Positions 40,903 to 50,817 of a stretch of DNA of 64,000 bases are shown in pieces (position 1 is the stretch's first letter; each line of letters opens with the position of its first letter). Below the pieces are notes generated by a model. The model worked only from the letters and a program-made list of their open reading frames with translations, did not search any database and was not told where the DNA came from. Position numbers and translations under genes: made by a program. Origin of the DNA: Azorinus chamasolen (taxonomy: Eukaryota; Mollusca; Bivalvia; Cardiida; Solecurtidae). Location of the stretch: assembly GCA_963576725.1 (NCBI GenBank), contig OY755242.1, positions 2,931,593-2,995,592 on the forward strand. The letters run 5' to 3'.

Positions 40903-41338
40903 ATGGCAAGTGCAGTAATAATGATGATTGGGGGGGGGGGGGGCAGTTACAAATGCATTAGCTTTTACTGGCGGTAATTATTTATTTTCACATTTAGGAA
41001 AAGATTCGGATAAAGAAAGAGAAAGACATGATAAAGCTATGGAACAATTAGAAGCAGCAAAGGCGGATTGGGAAAAAGAAAGAACTCAAAGATTAGATTA
41101 TATTAATAAAGAAATGAAAAAAGAACATCATGCCGAACAAACATTTTCTGATGTTGACCAAGCTATGAAAGAGTATTATTATGCGGGCGGTGGCGCTCAA
41201 GGGGAACCTCCGCTAGATCCTCCAGAACCTAAATTAAGTGATTTTTATACACCATCAGAAGACCAGAAAAATAGAGAGATTGTTTTTGTTATTGGTGGTA
41301 TGGCATTAACTGGTTTTGTTGCTTGGAAATTTATATAA
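40903..41338 (+). pseudogene. Polinton membrane/coiled-coil protein with poly-G frameshift
   Basis: The natural start appears to be the ATG at 40903 (MASAVIMMIG) in the usual AAAAAATG context. A run of 14 Gs at 40930-40943 then puts the start out of frame with the body. The body reads AVTNALAFTGGNYLFSHLGK, a charged coiled coil (about 135 residues), a Pro-rich stretch (EPPLDPPEPKLSDFY), and a terminal hydrophobic segment (EIVFVIGGMALTGFVAW). A one- or two-base change in the G run would join them, so this is either an assembly error or real slippage. Confidence 0.65.
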
Positions 41339-41464
41339 AATATAAAGATTTATAGACAAATTAAATAAATGTAATTTTGGAAAATTTCAAAATTAAAAAA
41401 GTAGGCTCCTGGTTGACGGAGGAAAAAAAAATTTTTTTTACAAATTGATTTTCTATATTTAAAA

Positions 41465-41854
41465 ATGAGCGAAGAAAAAAAGATTATGGCACAAATGCAA
41501 AGTAAAGCACAAATGCAAACAGAAATCACAGAAGAAGAATTTGAAGAAATGTTAAAAGAACAAAATAAATTTAATACAAAGAAATGGTCTGATTTGAAAA
41601 AAAATAAAATCTATACAATCATTGACTATACAACAGTTGAAACAAGTATTGGTGAAAGTACAATATTAACTCTCAAAGATGATGGGAGCGACCGTCAGGG
41701 AGCGAGCTCCCTCTTGAAAGTTTGGTGTCCTTCACATCTTGCTACTAAGATAGAGGATAAAGAACCGCCATTTTTTGTTAGACCACTTGGATTGAAACCG
41801 TGTAAGAATAACAAGAAGAATAAATACCACGCTTATGATTTAATTTTTCTATGA
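41465..41854 (+). CDS. Small OB-fold-like protein, possible ssDNA-binding
   Basis: 129 residues. A helical, Gln/Glu-rich N-terminus is followed by a compact beta-rich domain (KKWSDLKKNKIYTIIDYTTV, STILTLKDDG, LLKVWCPSHL, PPFFVRPLGLKPC) whose strand pattern suggests an OB fold. A GC-rich 30-bp piece (GGGAGCGACCGTCAGGGAGC...) sits between strands without breaking the frame. The stop overlaps the integrase leader (ATGA at 41851), suggesting coupled expression. An ssDNA-binding role is inference from shape alone. Confidence 0.55.
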   Translation: MSEEKKIMAQMQSKAQMQTEITEEEFEEMLKEQNKFNTKKWSDLKKNKIYTIIDYTTVETSIGESTILTLKDDGSDRQGASSLLKVWCPSHLATKIEDKEPPFFVRPLGLKPCKNNKKNKYHAYDLIFL

Positions 41855-41856
41855 AA

Positions 41857-42246
41857 ATGGAAAAAATATACTATAGCCCTAAAGGATTTTGGAAAGGTAA
41901 GACAGCTGTTAGTAAGTTAGTAAAAGAAGCTAAAGTTAATAAAAAACAAGCATTAGAATTTCTAAAGAAACAAGCAGTGTGGCAGATATATTTGCCTGCA
42001 CCAAAGAAGATAATAAGACCTAAATTTGATGTGTCTGCAAAAAATGAAGTACATCAAGCTGATTTACTGTTCTTACCTTTTGATAGAATAAAAAATAAAA
42101 CGTATAAGTATGCATTGACATTAGTAGATGTGGGAACGAGATATAAAGAAGCTGTACCATTGACATCGAAAGACAGTAAAGAAGTTGCCGCTGCTTTTGA
42201 AAAGATTTATAAAAGACATTTGAACTATCCTAAACTATTACAAAAA
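41857..42246 (+). pseudogene. Polinton integrase, N-terminal fragment
   Basis: It starts MEKIYYSPKGFWKGKTAVSK. A helical DNA-binding region is followed by the first catalytic Asp in EVHQADLLFLPFDR and the strand YALTLVDVGTRYKEAVPL. Normal integrase sequence ends near YPKLLQ at about 42246, where a dispersed repeat begins. The 12 codons after it, up to the stop, belong to the repeat. The remaining catalytic residues are on the far side. Confidence 0.85.
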
Positions 42247-42781
42247 GTACAAAAATGAGTCATGCAGGAAATACCACATACAGAACAAACACTCGCCCGA
42301 ACAGCAGCACAAGGAAACAGCAAATGTACATGGGTAGAAAAAACAACAAGAGACGCACAAAGACAAAACAAACATTCAATAGGAGGAAGATGGAAGTACC
42401 GCCTTGGAACGGTCAGTGACAAAAGTCACCGGGGGTTTAAACCGGTTTATGGGCGCCCAACCTCACCCTTATTCCATCCCCATCCTAAAAGACAAACAGT
42501 GTAAATAAACGTATCCCCTCTCCGACTAATCTACAACAACCGCGACAGCAAATACAGTGGTAAAATGCATGTATAACAAAAAAACATTTAATTGAACATA
42601 CTGTATCCACCTATCGCTAGTGTACTCAATGATTGAGCTGCAAACAGAGTAACTGTAGAAAAGTAATAAAGGGTACGACAAAAATGAAATAGTACAGATA
42701 TCCGACGTTCTCCTTCCATTTCTGGATTTAAGAGGTCGCCTTCATAGAGTACTAAACCTTTCTTGTCGGCGTACATGCAAA
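42247..42781 (+). repeat. Dispersed repeat copy 3, inserted in the integrase gene
   Basis: ~535 bp, closely related to 10307-10757 (reverse) and 6607-7085 (same strand). Boundaries are placed where integrase homology stops and resumes. CAAA occurs on both sides (42241-42244, 42778-42781) and may be a short target duplication. A - strand ORF in the last part reads MYADKKGLVLYEGDLLNPEM, is coding-like and has a degenerate counterpart near copy 1, so the source element may carry an exon-like 5' piece. Confidence 0.82.
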
Positions 42782-43294
42782 GTCGACCCTGGAAGAGAAT
42801 TTATGGGTGTTGTTTCTCAACTAATGGCTAAACATAATGTTAAAATAAGAAGAGGTAGAAGAGAGATACATAGAGATCAAGGAATTGTAGAGAGATTTAA
42901 TAGAACTTTGGCTGAAAGATTGTTTGGTTATCAGTATGCAAAGGAGATTGACACACAGAAAAGAAATAGAGAATGGGTTAAGAGATTATCGGACGTCGTT
43001 AAGGCTTTGAATAATGAGACAAAAAAACCTTCTCCAATTATAACGAGAAAAGTTGATACTGAAATATGTCCACTCGCGAACGTTAGATATTTATATCAAC
43101 CTGGAGAATTAGAAGGAGGTGGTAAGAGAAGAGCTACCGACCCAATATGGTCAGTTGATATTCATAATATAGAATATCATATTATTACACAGGGTATAAG
43201 AGTTTATTATTTGAAATCTCCAGCACCAACGAGAGGTTTCGTTAAAGAAGAACTTCTTATTGTTCCTGCTGATACCCATACCCGTATGTCGTAA
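42782..43294 (+). pseudogene. Polinton integrase, C-terminal fragment
   Basis: It resumes at VDPGREFMGVVSQLMAKHNV, with the second catalytic Asp, then the catalytic Glu in QGIVERFNRTLAERLFGYQY. The C-terminal domain (VRYLYQPGELEGGGKRRATD, then PIWSVDIHNIEYHI and RGFVKEELLIVP) is the small barrel/chromo-like tail typical of Polinton integrases. It is intact from this point to its TAA. The complete protein cannot be made without removal of the repeat. Confidence 0.85.
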
Positions 43295-43295
43295 T

Positions 43296-43437
43296 TCCAT
43301 ATTTTGTCATCAAATGGATTTAATGTTTTTAATTCATATATATTATGGGTTATAGATCTTAACATGTTCATTGAATGTGTATATGTTTTATTATTGAATA
43401 GTGAATCTTTATAATTTTCAATATTGTATTTCATCTT
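43296..43437 (-). pseudogene. Duplicated C-terminal fragment of the polymerase
   Basis: Immediately past the polymerase stop, a different frame reads YNIENYKDSLFNNKTYTHSM and then NMLRSITHNIYELKTLNPFD, close to the polymerase residues KFENYKDTLLNNKTYTHAMN... upstream. It is a diverged tandem duplication of the last ~45 codons, lying tail-to-tail with integrase. Confidence 0.75.
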
Positions 43438-46400
43438 CACTATTAAAAAATGGTATTTCATAATGTCCATACGCATATGTATTTTTTCCATCTTCTAGTA
43501 TGTATCTTTTTGTATCTAGTGGTGAAAGAGTAATTTTATATATTTCTAAACCATATATAATATGTTCTATAGCTCTTAACATATTCATTGCATGTGTATA
43601 TGTTTTATTATTGAGTAATGTATCTTTATAATTTTCAAATTTTATTTGTTTATCTGTTACATATTTCTTTGTTCCTTTTGATCTTTTTATTTCTATATCA
43701 TTATTTAATAATATTGTATATTGTTTAGGTTTTATAGCTACAGCTTCAGCTATAGGATTTCCCACACATTCATCTTTAAACTTTCCTGGAACTTTTTTAT
43801 TTGTTACATCATGTAAAAAATGTTCTTTAGGATAGTCTGATAAATCAAATTCATCTTTCATTTCAAACATGTCTTTATAAATATCTTTTGTTTTTATATC
43901 AACTAATAAACTATCTGTATCTGTTAATAACATTGTACAGTTTTTCCCATACTTCTTTTTTAATGTATTGTAATACCAATCATACATTAACTCTTTTGAT
44001 AATTCTAAAATAGAAAATCCAACATAGATTGGTTTATTTAATGTTATTTGTGTTTTATTCATATGTATTGCTGATAAATCATCAGTGAATTTAACACGCC
44101 GGTTAAACGAAGGTTCGGCTATTATTTTTCTAATTTTATTATTTTCACCTCCATCTGTTTTTACTAATCTTACATCTACTCTTTTTCTTAGATTTTCAAT
44201 AGTTTTTCCATATACTGAACAATTCATTAGTTTATAGAAATCTTTTTCAAAATCTGATTTTGCTTGTTTTCTTAATTCTGTATTAAGTTGTATATAAGGA
44301 GCCATCCAAGGCTTTTCATTGAATTCTACAATTCTATGAATTTTTGTTATTTTTAAACCTAGTTTTTCATATAGTTTAAGAGTTTTATGATGTATAACAT
44401 ATTTTTCTTTGTTCATAAGATTAGGAATAAGTTTTTCTACATTTAACATACTTTTATTACCTAGTAATCTTTTTTGATATTCAGAAAGCCATTCATATTT
44501 TACTTTAAGTTTTTCTGGTGCTAGTGGATAATCATTATGGTCATTATGTAAATGTTTAGGATATTCTAAATCAACTTCTAAAATCCATCCTTTATTTTTT
44601 GGTTTAATTTTTTTCCAATTACTTTGTTTCTCATTTATTTTTTCGGTCGGTACCCATTTAAAACCAGAGTATGGTAATGGTCTTAACATAGCATGCCCAT
44701 ATAAATTAGTTGCATCAAAATACATTAAATAATTATTCTCTTTATTTTCATCATAACCCGTTACATATGGGTTATTAGCTTTTGCATGTCTTTTAGAAAC
44801 CATTGATATTCCACCTCTAATACCTTTTTCAATGAAAAGATGCATGTCAATATCTGTTATTAATTCTAATTCTTGTTTAGTTGTTTTTAATAAGGCATCC
44901 CAGGATAGACCAGGGGATGTATAATAGTGTGCAGGGTCAAGTTTATAAACTTTTAAACACAGTTTTCTAAAGGTTTGAAATACATCTGCTAATAATAGTA
45001 CATCTGTTTTTAAATATAGGTCATGGTAGTCACCTATATTTTTACAGTTAAATGTTTTCCATACATTTTTTGCATGTTCATAATCTTCTTGTTTAATATT
45101 GTCATCTGTTAGAGAACTATAAAACTTTTCTATTGGTGGCAATTCTGTTTCATTAAATCTTTCAAATGAATCCATGTATTCATATGGATAAACTCCTTTA
45201 CGTAAAATTAAATCAAGAGAACTACTTGGTAAGTTTGAAAAATGATTTTTTATTATTTTAAAATCTTTTTTATCTGTTGTTCTTACTAATTTCTCTAATG
45301 ATGAAGACATAAATAGAAAACTATCCTTAAATACAAATTGTCCGACAGAAAAAGAAATGTATTTTTCTGTATTATTAGCTATACAAGAAATATTTCCTTT
45401 CAATTTTTCCATTTTTTGCATTAATAAGTGAGAATCATAACCTTTTAAATTATGAAATACTACTGGTATTTTTATTGTTAATGGATTAATTTTTAATTTT
45501 AAGTTACATATTTTATGAGCTGCTCCTCTATAGTTACCTGTTAAATGACAATGGTCCCTTACTTTATCACCTAATAATTCTTTTTCACAAATCCAACAAT
45601 CTTTTGCATTTTCAAAATCTTTTACATTTTGTGGTGTCATAATCATTGCTTCAGGATATTTTAATATTTTATTAATCTTATCTTTTTCTTCTTCTATACT
45701 TTTAAGAAATTCCTCAACTGTATTTTCTCCTCTATATAAAACCGGTTCTTCTGTTTTTCCATCATATCTAACAACTGTGTAACAAAATCCACATGCTTCA
45801 TGTACACTAGTTATTTCTGTTTTTTTACCTTTTTTAATATTTACTGGTTTTATTATTGATTCAAAATCAGCGTATATTACAAAGGGTACTTCCATCTGGT
45901 TTTTATAATTTGCAAATTTAATTACAGAACCTTCAGGCGGCATATTAGTTTTTAAGAATGATTTATTTATTCCTTCACAATCTTCAATATGATTAGTTAA
46001 TAAAGCTTTTTTTGAAAACCCATGTAAACATCTTTCACAAAAAAATGTTTGTGCACGATGTTTATTCTGGTCAGATAATAGTCTGTTAAGATTCTTAATC
46101 CAACAATAATGTGTTCTAAGTGTTTCGCCACTGTCTTCTTTAATTAACATTAAGTTTATTCTTTTAATTTCTTTTGGTTGATTTGAAAAATAATAAATAA
46201 AAATAGTGTTTGTGTAACCAAATACATTTATTGCAAGATTATTTTGTTTTTCAAACTTTATTATTTGTTTTATTGTTACAGGTGTTTCAATATCTTTTAT
46301 ATTAAGAATTTCTTTATAATCAGGATAAGAAGAAGGTCTATCTGAATTTTTAGATACAGGATGAAGAGCTGAAATTATAGACCAGAAAAAACAAGCATTA

Positions 46401-46981
46401 TCTTTGTTTTTTACATTTATTATTGCTTGCTTTTTTTTTAAATATTGTGGTAAATCAATGTATGATGAACCTTTTAATGGTTCATATTTTGAAATGTTCA
46501 AATACAATTTTATACATTTCTCAATTTCTAAACCTGAAGCTGTTGAAATGTTGAAAAATAAATAAACGGGCTGGCTCACGTCAGTTCCAAAAATAAAAAA
46601 AAAAACCTGAAGCTGTATTTATGAATTTCTCAATCCACTCTTGTAAAAAAGAAGTTTGTTTATAATAATATTCTTCAATATTTTCAATATTTACTATAAC
46701 AATTTGGTTGCCATGGTTTGTAGCAGGAACAATTATTATATTACCATTTTGTTCCTTCTTTTTAAATTCAAGGGATAGTCCTATAGAAACTTAATACCAT
46801 TATATTCTTCTAAATCCTTTTTAATTTGTTCAACTATAATACTTCTTTTATCAGAAAACAATTTATCAGGATATTTATAATTACTAGCTTCAATTTCATA
46901 TACTTTAAAATAATTACATTTAGGTTTATCTACTAATTTCAATTCTTCAGTTTCTTTTTCTTCAGTTTTTTGATTGTACAT
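43418..46981 (-). pseudogene. Protein-primed DNA polymerase B of the Polinton, disrupted near the N-terminus
   Basis: The main ORF (46579-43418, 1053 residues) carries N-terminal zinc-like motifs (FFCERCLHGF; CWICEKEL..HCHLTGNYRG), exonuclease motifs with D238/E240 in VIYADFESI and NLKGYDSHLL near 378, and polymerase motif A with D622 in YFDATNLYGH. Motif B is KLMNCSVYGKTIENL near 783-797 and motif C LLTDTDSLL near 884-892. The real gene begins further upstream: 46981 starts MYNQKTEEKETEELK in a frame that is lost near 46785 by a one-base shift. The following frame (SLEFKKKEQNGN to KFINTASG) is then cut by a 69-bp insertion at 46544-46612. The catalytic half is intact. Confidence 0.92.
46530..46626 (+). 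mobile_element. 69-bp A-tailed insertion with 14-bp target duplication
   Basis: AAACCTGAAGCTGT occurs at 46530-46543 and again at 46613-46626. Between them lie 69 bp ending in AAAAATAAAAAAAAAA. Removing the insert and one copy restores continuity of polymerase coding sequence across the site. A 14-bp duplication and an A-rich 3' end are hallmarks of L1/RTE-type reverse-transcriptase-mediated insertion of a very short RNA. Confidence 0.8.
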
Positions 46982-47005
46982 TTCTTAAGGATAAATTTTA
47001 ATAAT

Positions 47006-47269
47006 CTATTTTTGTTTTATTTTTGTTTTTATATAATAATCTTTAAAATATTCTTTAATTTTTTTTCTATAATTTGGGTTCCTTTCTAAAAATAAATCAA
47101 ATGCTTCTTTATATTTTTCTTTATTTTCTATGTAATGTTTCTGCCGAAAAGGCTTTTCACACTGTTTACATGTCCCTCTAACACCCATTCGACAACCTTT
47201 TGCCTTATAATATTCATTTAATAACTTATTTTCATTGCATTTAGAACAAACTTTTCTAAGTTCTTCCAT
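47006..47269 (-). CDS. Small zinc-binding protein of the Polinton
   Basis: 87 residues. Two CxxC pairs, KVCSKCNENKLLNEYYKAKG and GTCKQCEKP, form a treble-clef/HNH-like zinc motif of the sort common in viral and phage small proteins. A basic helical tail (YRKKIKEYFKDYYIKTKIKQ) follows. It lies next to the polymerase and is transcribed with it from the right TIR side. DNA or RNA binding is likely. No catalytic His pair is visible. Confidence 0.7.
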   Translation of the reverse strand: MEELRKVCSKCNENKLLNEYYKAKGCRMGVRGTCKQCEKPFRQKHYIENKEKYKEAFDLFLERNPNYRKKIKEYFKDYYIKTKIKQK

Positions 47270-47459
47270 TTTTTTTATATTAAAAATTAAATTATATTTT
47301 CCATCTTCCCTGGGAGTTCACCCTGGCCCGAGTTGCTGCCATTTTCAGAGTTTTTACTAGATTTTCTAACGACTCCCCTTGAACCCCCCGCCAAAGAGGC
47401 TCCCCATTGGTAATTTTTTTAGTTTTTAGGTATTTTACAGTTTTCTATAGCTTACTGTT
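47270..47459. other. Polinton right non-coding region
   Basis: ~190 bp between the zinc-protein gene and the right TIR. It includes a GC-rich patch (CCCTGGGAGTTCACCCTGGC; GAACCCCCCGCCAAAGAGGC) that contrasts with the AT-rich surroundings. It probably holds the promoter of the leftward polymerase cluster. Confidence 0.5.
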
Positions 47460-47566
47460 TTTTAGTAATTTTAATCAATATATATATATATAGCTAGAGG
47501 AGAGCGCAGCGGGTTCGGGATCATGAGCATAGCGAGTGAGCCCGAACCTCCTTTAGCTATATATAT
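47460..47566 (-). repeat. Right terminal inverted repeat of the Polinton
   Basis: This is the inverted partner of 31194-31300, with few differences (for example CTCCTCTAGC for CTCCTTTAGC). It ends TTTAGCTATATATAT and is followed by GAGCA, the target duplication, and then the rest of the MITE core (GGCCCTGTTCAGACGGCTCC). Confidence 0.92.
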
Positions 47567-47844
47567 GAGCAGGCCCTGTTCAGACGGCTCCTGTAGAAGT
47601 CATATGATTAAAGTCTACTCTGTTTGGAAAATATTTTGTAAGGTAAAGGTTTCGTTTTTGTTTTTTTTAACTTTAATCTATGTCTTCTATTATATCGGGC
47701 TGGTGGTCTGTGTCTATATTGTTTGCATAGATTCCTGAAAGCACTTATTGTGATGGTTCATCTTTTATGCTGTTGTCAAATTGTGTGAGTTTGGTTTGTT
47801 TAAATTGGCACTGTGTGACACTTTCATCTTTCACACCTTTTCAG
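47567..47844. other. Right half of the Polinton target MITE, then intron
   Basis: GAGCAGGCCCTGTTCAGACG continues the core hairpin cut at 31193, with its partner GTCATATGATTAAAGTCTAC. The rest is intron up to the acceptor TCTTTCACACCTTTTCAG at 47827-47844. Confidence 0.65.
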
Positions 47845-47989
47845 CCAGGGAAAAGTTACCATGGTTTATCGAAAAGCCACCTGGACGATACTCACAGCGA
47901 GACGTCAGGGGAGGCAACTTCCAGTGATTCAGGACGTGGGGGAAGTGAGGAAGATATACGCAGTAGTGTGACAACCTCCCAAGACACAG
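47845..47989 (+). CDS. Host gene internal exon C (cytoplasmic-tail-like)
   Basis: 145 bp with a strong acceptor and donor (ACACAG|GTATGA), phase 0 in and 1 out. It reads PGKSYHGLSKSHLDDTHSET and then SGEATSSDSGRGGSEEDIRS to SQDTG. The Ser/Asp/Gly-rich TSSDSGRGGSEED stretch is reminiscent of conserved motifs in cadherin/protocadherin cytoplasmic tails. It lies only ~280 bp right of the Polinton. Exon A (26094) joins it in frame, leaving an intron of more than 21 kb that now contains the Polinton. Confidence 0.72.
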
Positions 47990-50815
47990 GTATGAGCTTC
48001 AACCACAGACAAAATATATAATTTTAATAAGTTTGGGTTATCTCCCTTCCCTGTTAACACTATTATCATTAACTTACCTCCCTTTAATAAATTTTCCATG
48101 TTAAGAGCAATTTACGTGTACCTTAACTTTAACCTGATGAATATTGATATGAGAAATAATGACATCATGAATATCAATTAGCTGATTTTTCATGATGGCT
48201 TGATGATCAAGGGAATTTTCGAACATGGTAGAAACTGTAGAATTAGATCTGTATAATTTCGTAAGTAAACAGAGCAGACCCTGATCAGAACACTCCTATA
48301 GCAGTTGTCTGGTCTGGGTCTTCTCTATCAGCAAAGGCGTAAAAAGTCATCAGAATCAGGTAAAGGTTACTAAATACAGCTCTTTTATGGCTCAGATGTT
48401 GTAGTTTGTTATATTAAAGTGTCAGAATAACTATGGTCAAGAGAATTGCTCTTTCATTTGATTGGTGCCAATAATGTTAACCCTTTCAGTATGAGAAAAC
48501 AAGTCACTAATGTCCTTTGCAAACAATGAAGCCCTCTCATCAGAGTATGTACTATTTGTCATGCTATAATTTTCTTGAAACTTCCCTGAATATTCACTGT
48601 ACTTAGCTTGACATTTCGAAATTTGGAATAGTAAAAAAAAATAATTCTGCATCGAAAGGGCTAATCAAAATAGGCAACTATTTTTCATTATAACTAAAGT
48701 CCCTATTTAAGGTTTTAACCTAGAAAGATATGTTAGCCTGAATTCATTATTGTCCATGTTTCTTAAAGTTACTCTTTTAATTGCTAGATTGAACACAGGA
48801 TGTTGCAAAAGTGAGAATTCAATGTGGAATATTTGTATTGTGTTCATATATGTCTCAGTGTTCTGTCTTGTGCTCACAAAGTTTTTTTTCAAGCAATACT
48901 TTAGTTTCTGCACTCAGTAGATTAAATGTTTCCCTAAATAGAACTCCGTTTCAGATACTTAGTTTCTAAATATAGAACTTTTATTTGGTAAAACATACAT
49001 TTTTTTATCCCCAAATAGAAATTTCATTGTTGCACGTTGGATGGTTATTTTAGTAATAAACAAAGTAAAAACAGATCAGGTGCTGTTAGGCTACAGCATG
49101 CGAGCATGGTCTGCACTTTTTTAACAGTGTCATATACCAGTATAAAATGTGCTGTAATTCCCGCTCAGTGACAACCAGTACAGACACTGATTTTAACCTA
49201 ATGATTAATGAATATTCAGTTTTTCAATGGCATATGCAAATGGGACGTCTGGTGATTGCAGAAACTGAAAAATCATATTTGTATTATTCAATAAGTAAAC
49301 AGAGCAGACCCTGATCATACACTTCCCACAGAATCTGTCCACCTGTACTCTGTTTGCCAAGATGAACTTGATTAGTGAAGAGGTGAAGCAGTTTGAATGT
49401 CTTTCTATTATGTGAGCCATTCCCTCAGGTTTTGAAATAAGAAAGGTGTTATGTGTTATCTCTTTACCTCATGAATATTTAGTGAGAAATAATGACTGTA
49501 TGAATATTAATTACCTGTATTTTTATAATGGCATGAAGTGAAGAGTTAATTGGAAAGCAACAATAAGGATCATCCTAACTGGGTTACATAGTATTCTAAT
49601 ACAGTGCTAGATTGTACAATTGTAAGTTGTAAACTTGTAACCCTTTACTCCATAAAGACACCTATTGGCATCATTGCAAACAGAGTAGACCCAGATCAGA
49701 TTGCTTTTGTAGGAGCTATCTGATTAGGGTCTACTCTGTTTGCTTATGAAATAATATAGATCTATTTCTACAGTTTCTGCCATGATGAAATTTCCCTTAT
49801 TCATGATGCAATTATAAAATTGAAGTTGATTAATATTCATAGTCATTATTTCTGACATGAATATACATGGAGTAAAGGGTTAAATAACTGTAATCTAATG
49901 CTTCTTAAACCCTTCAACCCAGGACACACATGAAATACCATTTGCAAACAGTGTAGACCCAGATCTGAGGGCTCCTAGAGGAGCCCTCTGATCAGGGTCT
50001 GCACTGTTTATCAAGTGTTTCTGAGTGAATTCTGTAATTTCAACACTGATCGGCTGTGTATTCCATTCTGACAATACAGGGTTAAAAGGGCTAACCTCTG
50101 GTGTGTTTCTTTAATTTGTCTAATACTTGTTTTTGTTCTCATTAGATGTTAAAAATTGTTATTCAAGTAACATTTTAGAAATTCCAAAATACTTGGACAT
50201 TACCATTAGTGTATAATCACTTTGCACAGCACGAAATAGTCCTAAAAATAATTATTGTTCTTTTCAGTTCTAAAAATATTTCTTCCTTCATTTTGTTTTG
50301 AAACACTGAAACGCGTCACTAAACTTGACTTTCGAATTTGTATCCATGCTGATCTTTATACAAGTTAGCTAATTATTATTTAAAAAAAATATTGTATTCA
50401 ACTTTGCACATGACACGACATGCACACTGTGAGGGGTTTGATGTTCATCACATATTGTTTGAGTGATGTGAGTTGGTGTTTGCTTTTGGTGAAGTGAGGA
50501 AAAGTCGCAAGATTTTGCTGTATATTTTGTCAACTTACACATTTAATAGTCTTAGATCATGCTCCAATTATATTAGACAGTAAATTGATACATGTACTTT
50601 ACTTTTTACTCCATAGATATGCCTTTTAAGACATTTGCAAACACAGCAGGTCCAGATCAGATGACTCCTAATGTTTATGATTATCATTATTTTTTACATG
50701 AATATTCATGGTGTAAAAGGTTGATTATAGTCTCTATGAGTGGCGTTTTTCATGAGCATATAATTATTAAATATAATACTGCATAATACTCATCGCTTGT
50801 ATGGAAAATTAGTTA
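47990..50815. other. Intron with several MITEs
   Basis: MITE cores lie near 48270-48325, 48500-48560, 49290-49350 and 50630-50680, with full copies at 49637-49883 and about 49905-50085. No exon with matching phase and good coding character was found. Short ORFs on both strands are MITE translations. Confidence 0.5.
49637..49883. repeat. Complete MITE, TTTACTCCATAAA arm type
   Basis: The left end is TGTAACCCTTTACTCCATAA and the right end ATGGAGTAAAGGGTTAA. The core at 49684-49742 pairs AGAGTAGACCCAGATCAGAT with GATTAGGGTCTACTCT. It is a good reference copy for this arm type. Confidence 0.78.
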
Positions 50816-50817
50816 TA

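Larger units (their letters stand above)
31194..47566 (+). mobile_element. Maverick/Polinton DNA transposon (endogenous virus-like), 16.4 kb
   Basis: The element is bounded by ~105-bp terminal inverted repeats and a GAGCA duplication (31189-31193, 47567-47571), and sits inside a MITE within a host intron. It encodes the hallmark set: protein-primed polymerase B, retroviral-type integrase, packaging ATPase, double-jelly-roll major capsid and penton-like minor capsid, with about a dozen accessory proteins. Most genes run rightward. A C-terminal-anchored 472-residue protein and the polymerase module run leftward. A maturation protease was not found. Several genes are broken: integrase is split, the polymerase is disrupted at its N-terminus, the fibre has a stop, and one gene has a poly-G frameshift. 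The copy is therefore unlikely to be autonomous now, although its capsid and ATPase ORFs are intact. Confidence 0.95.
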
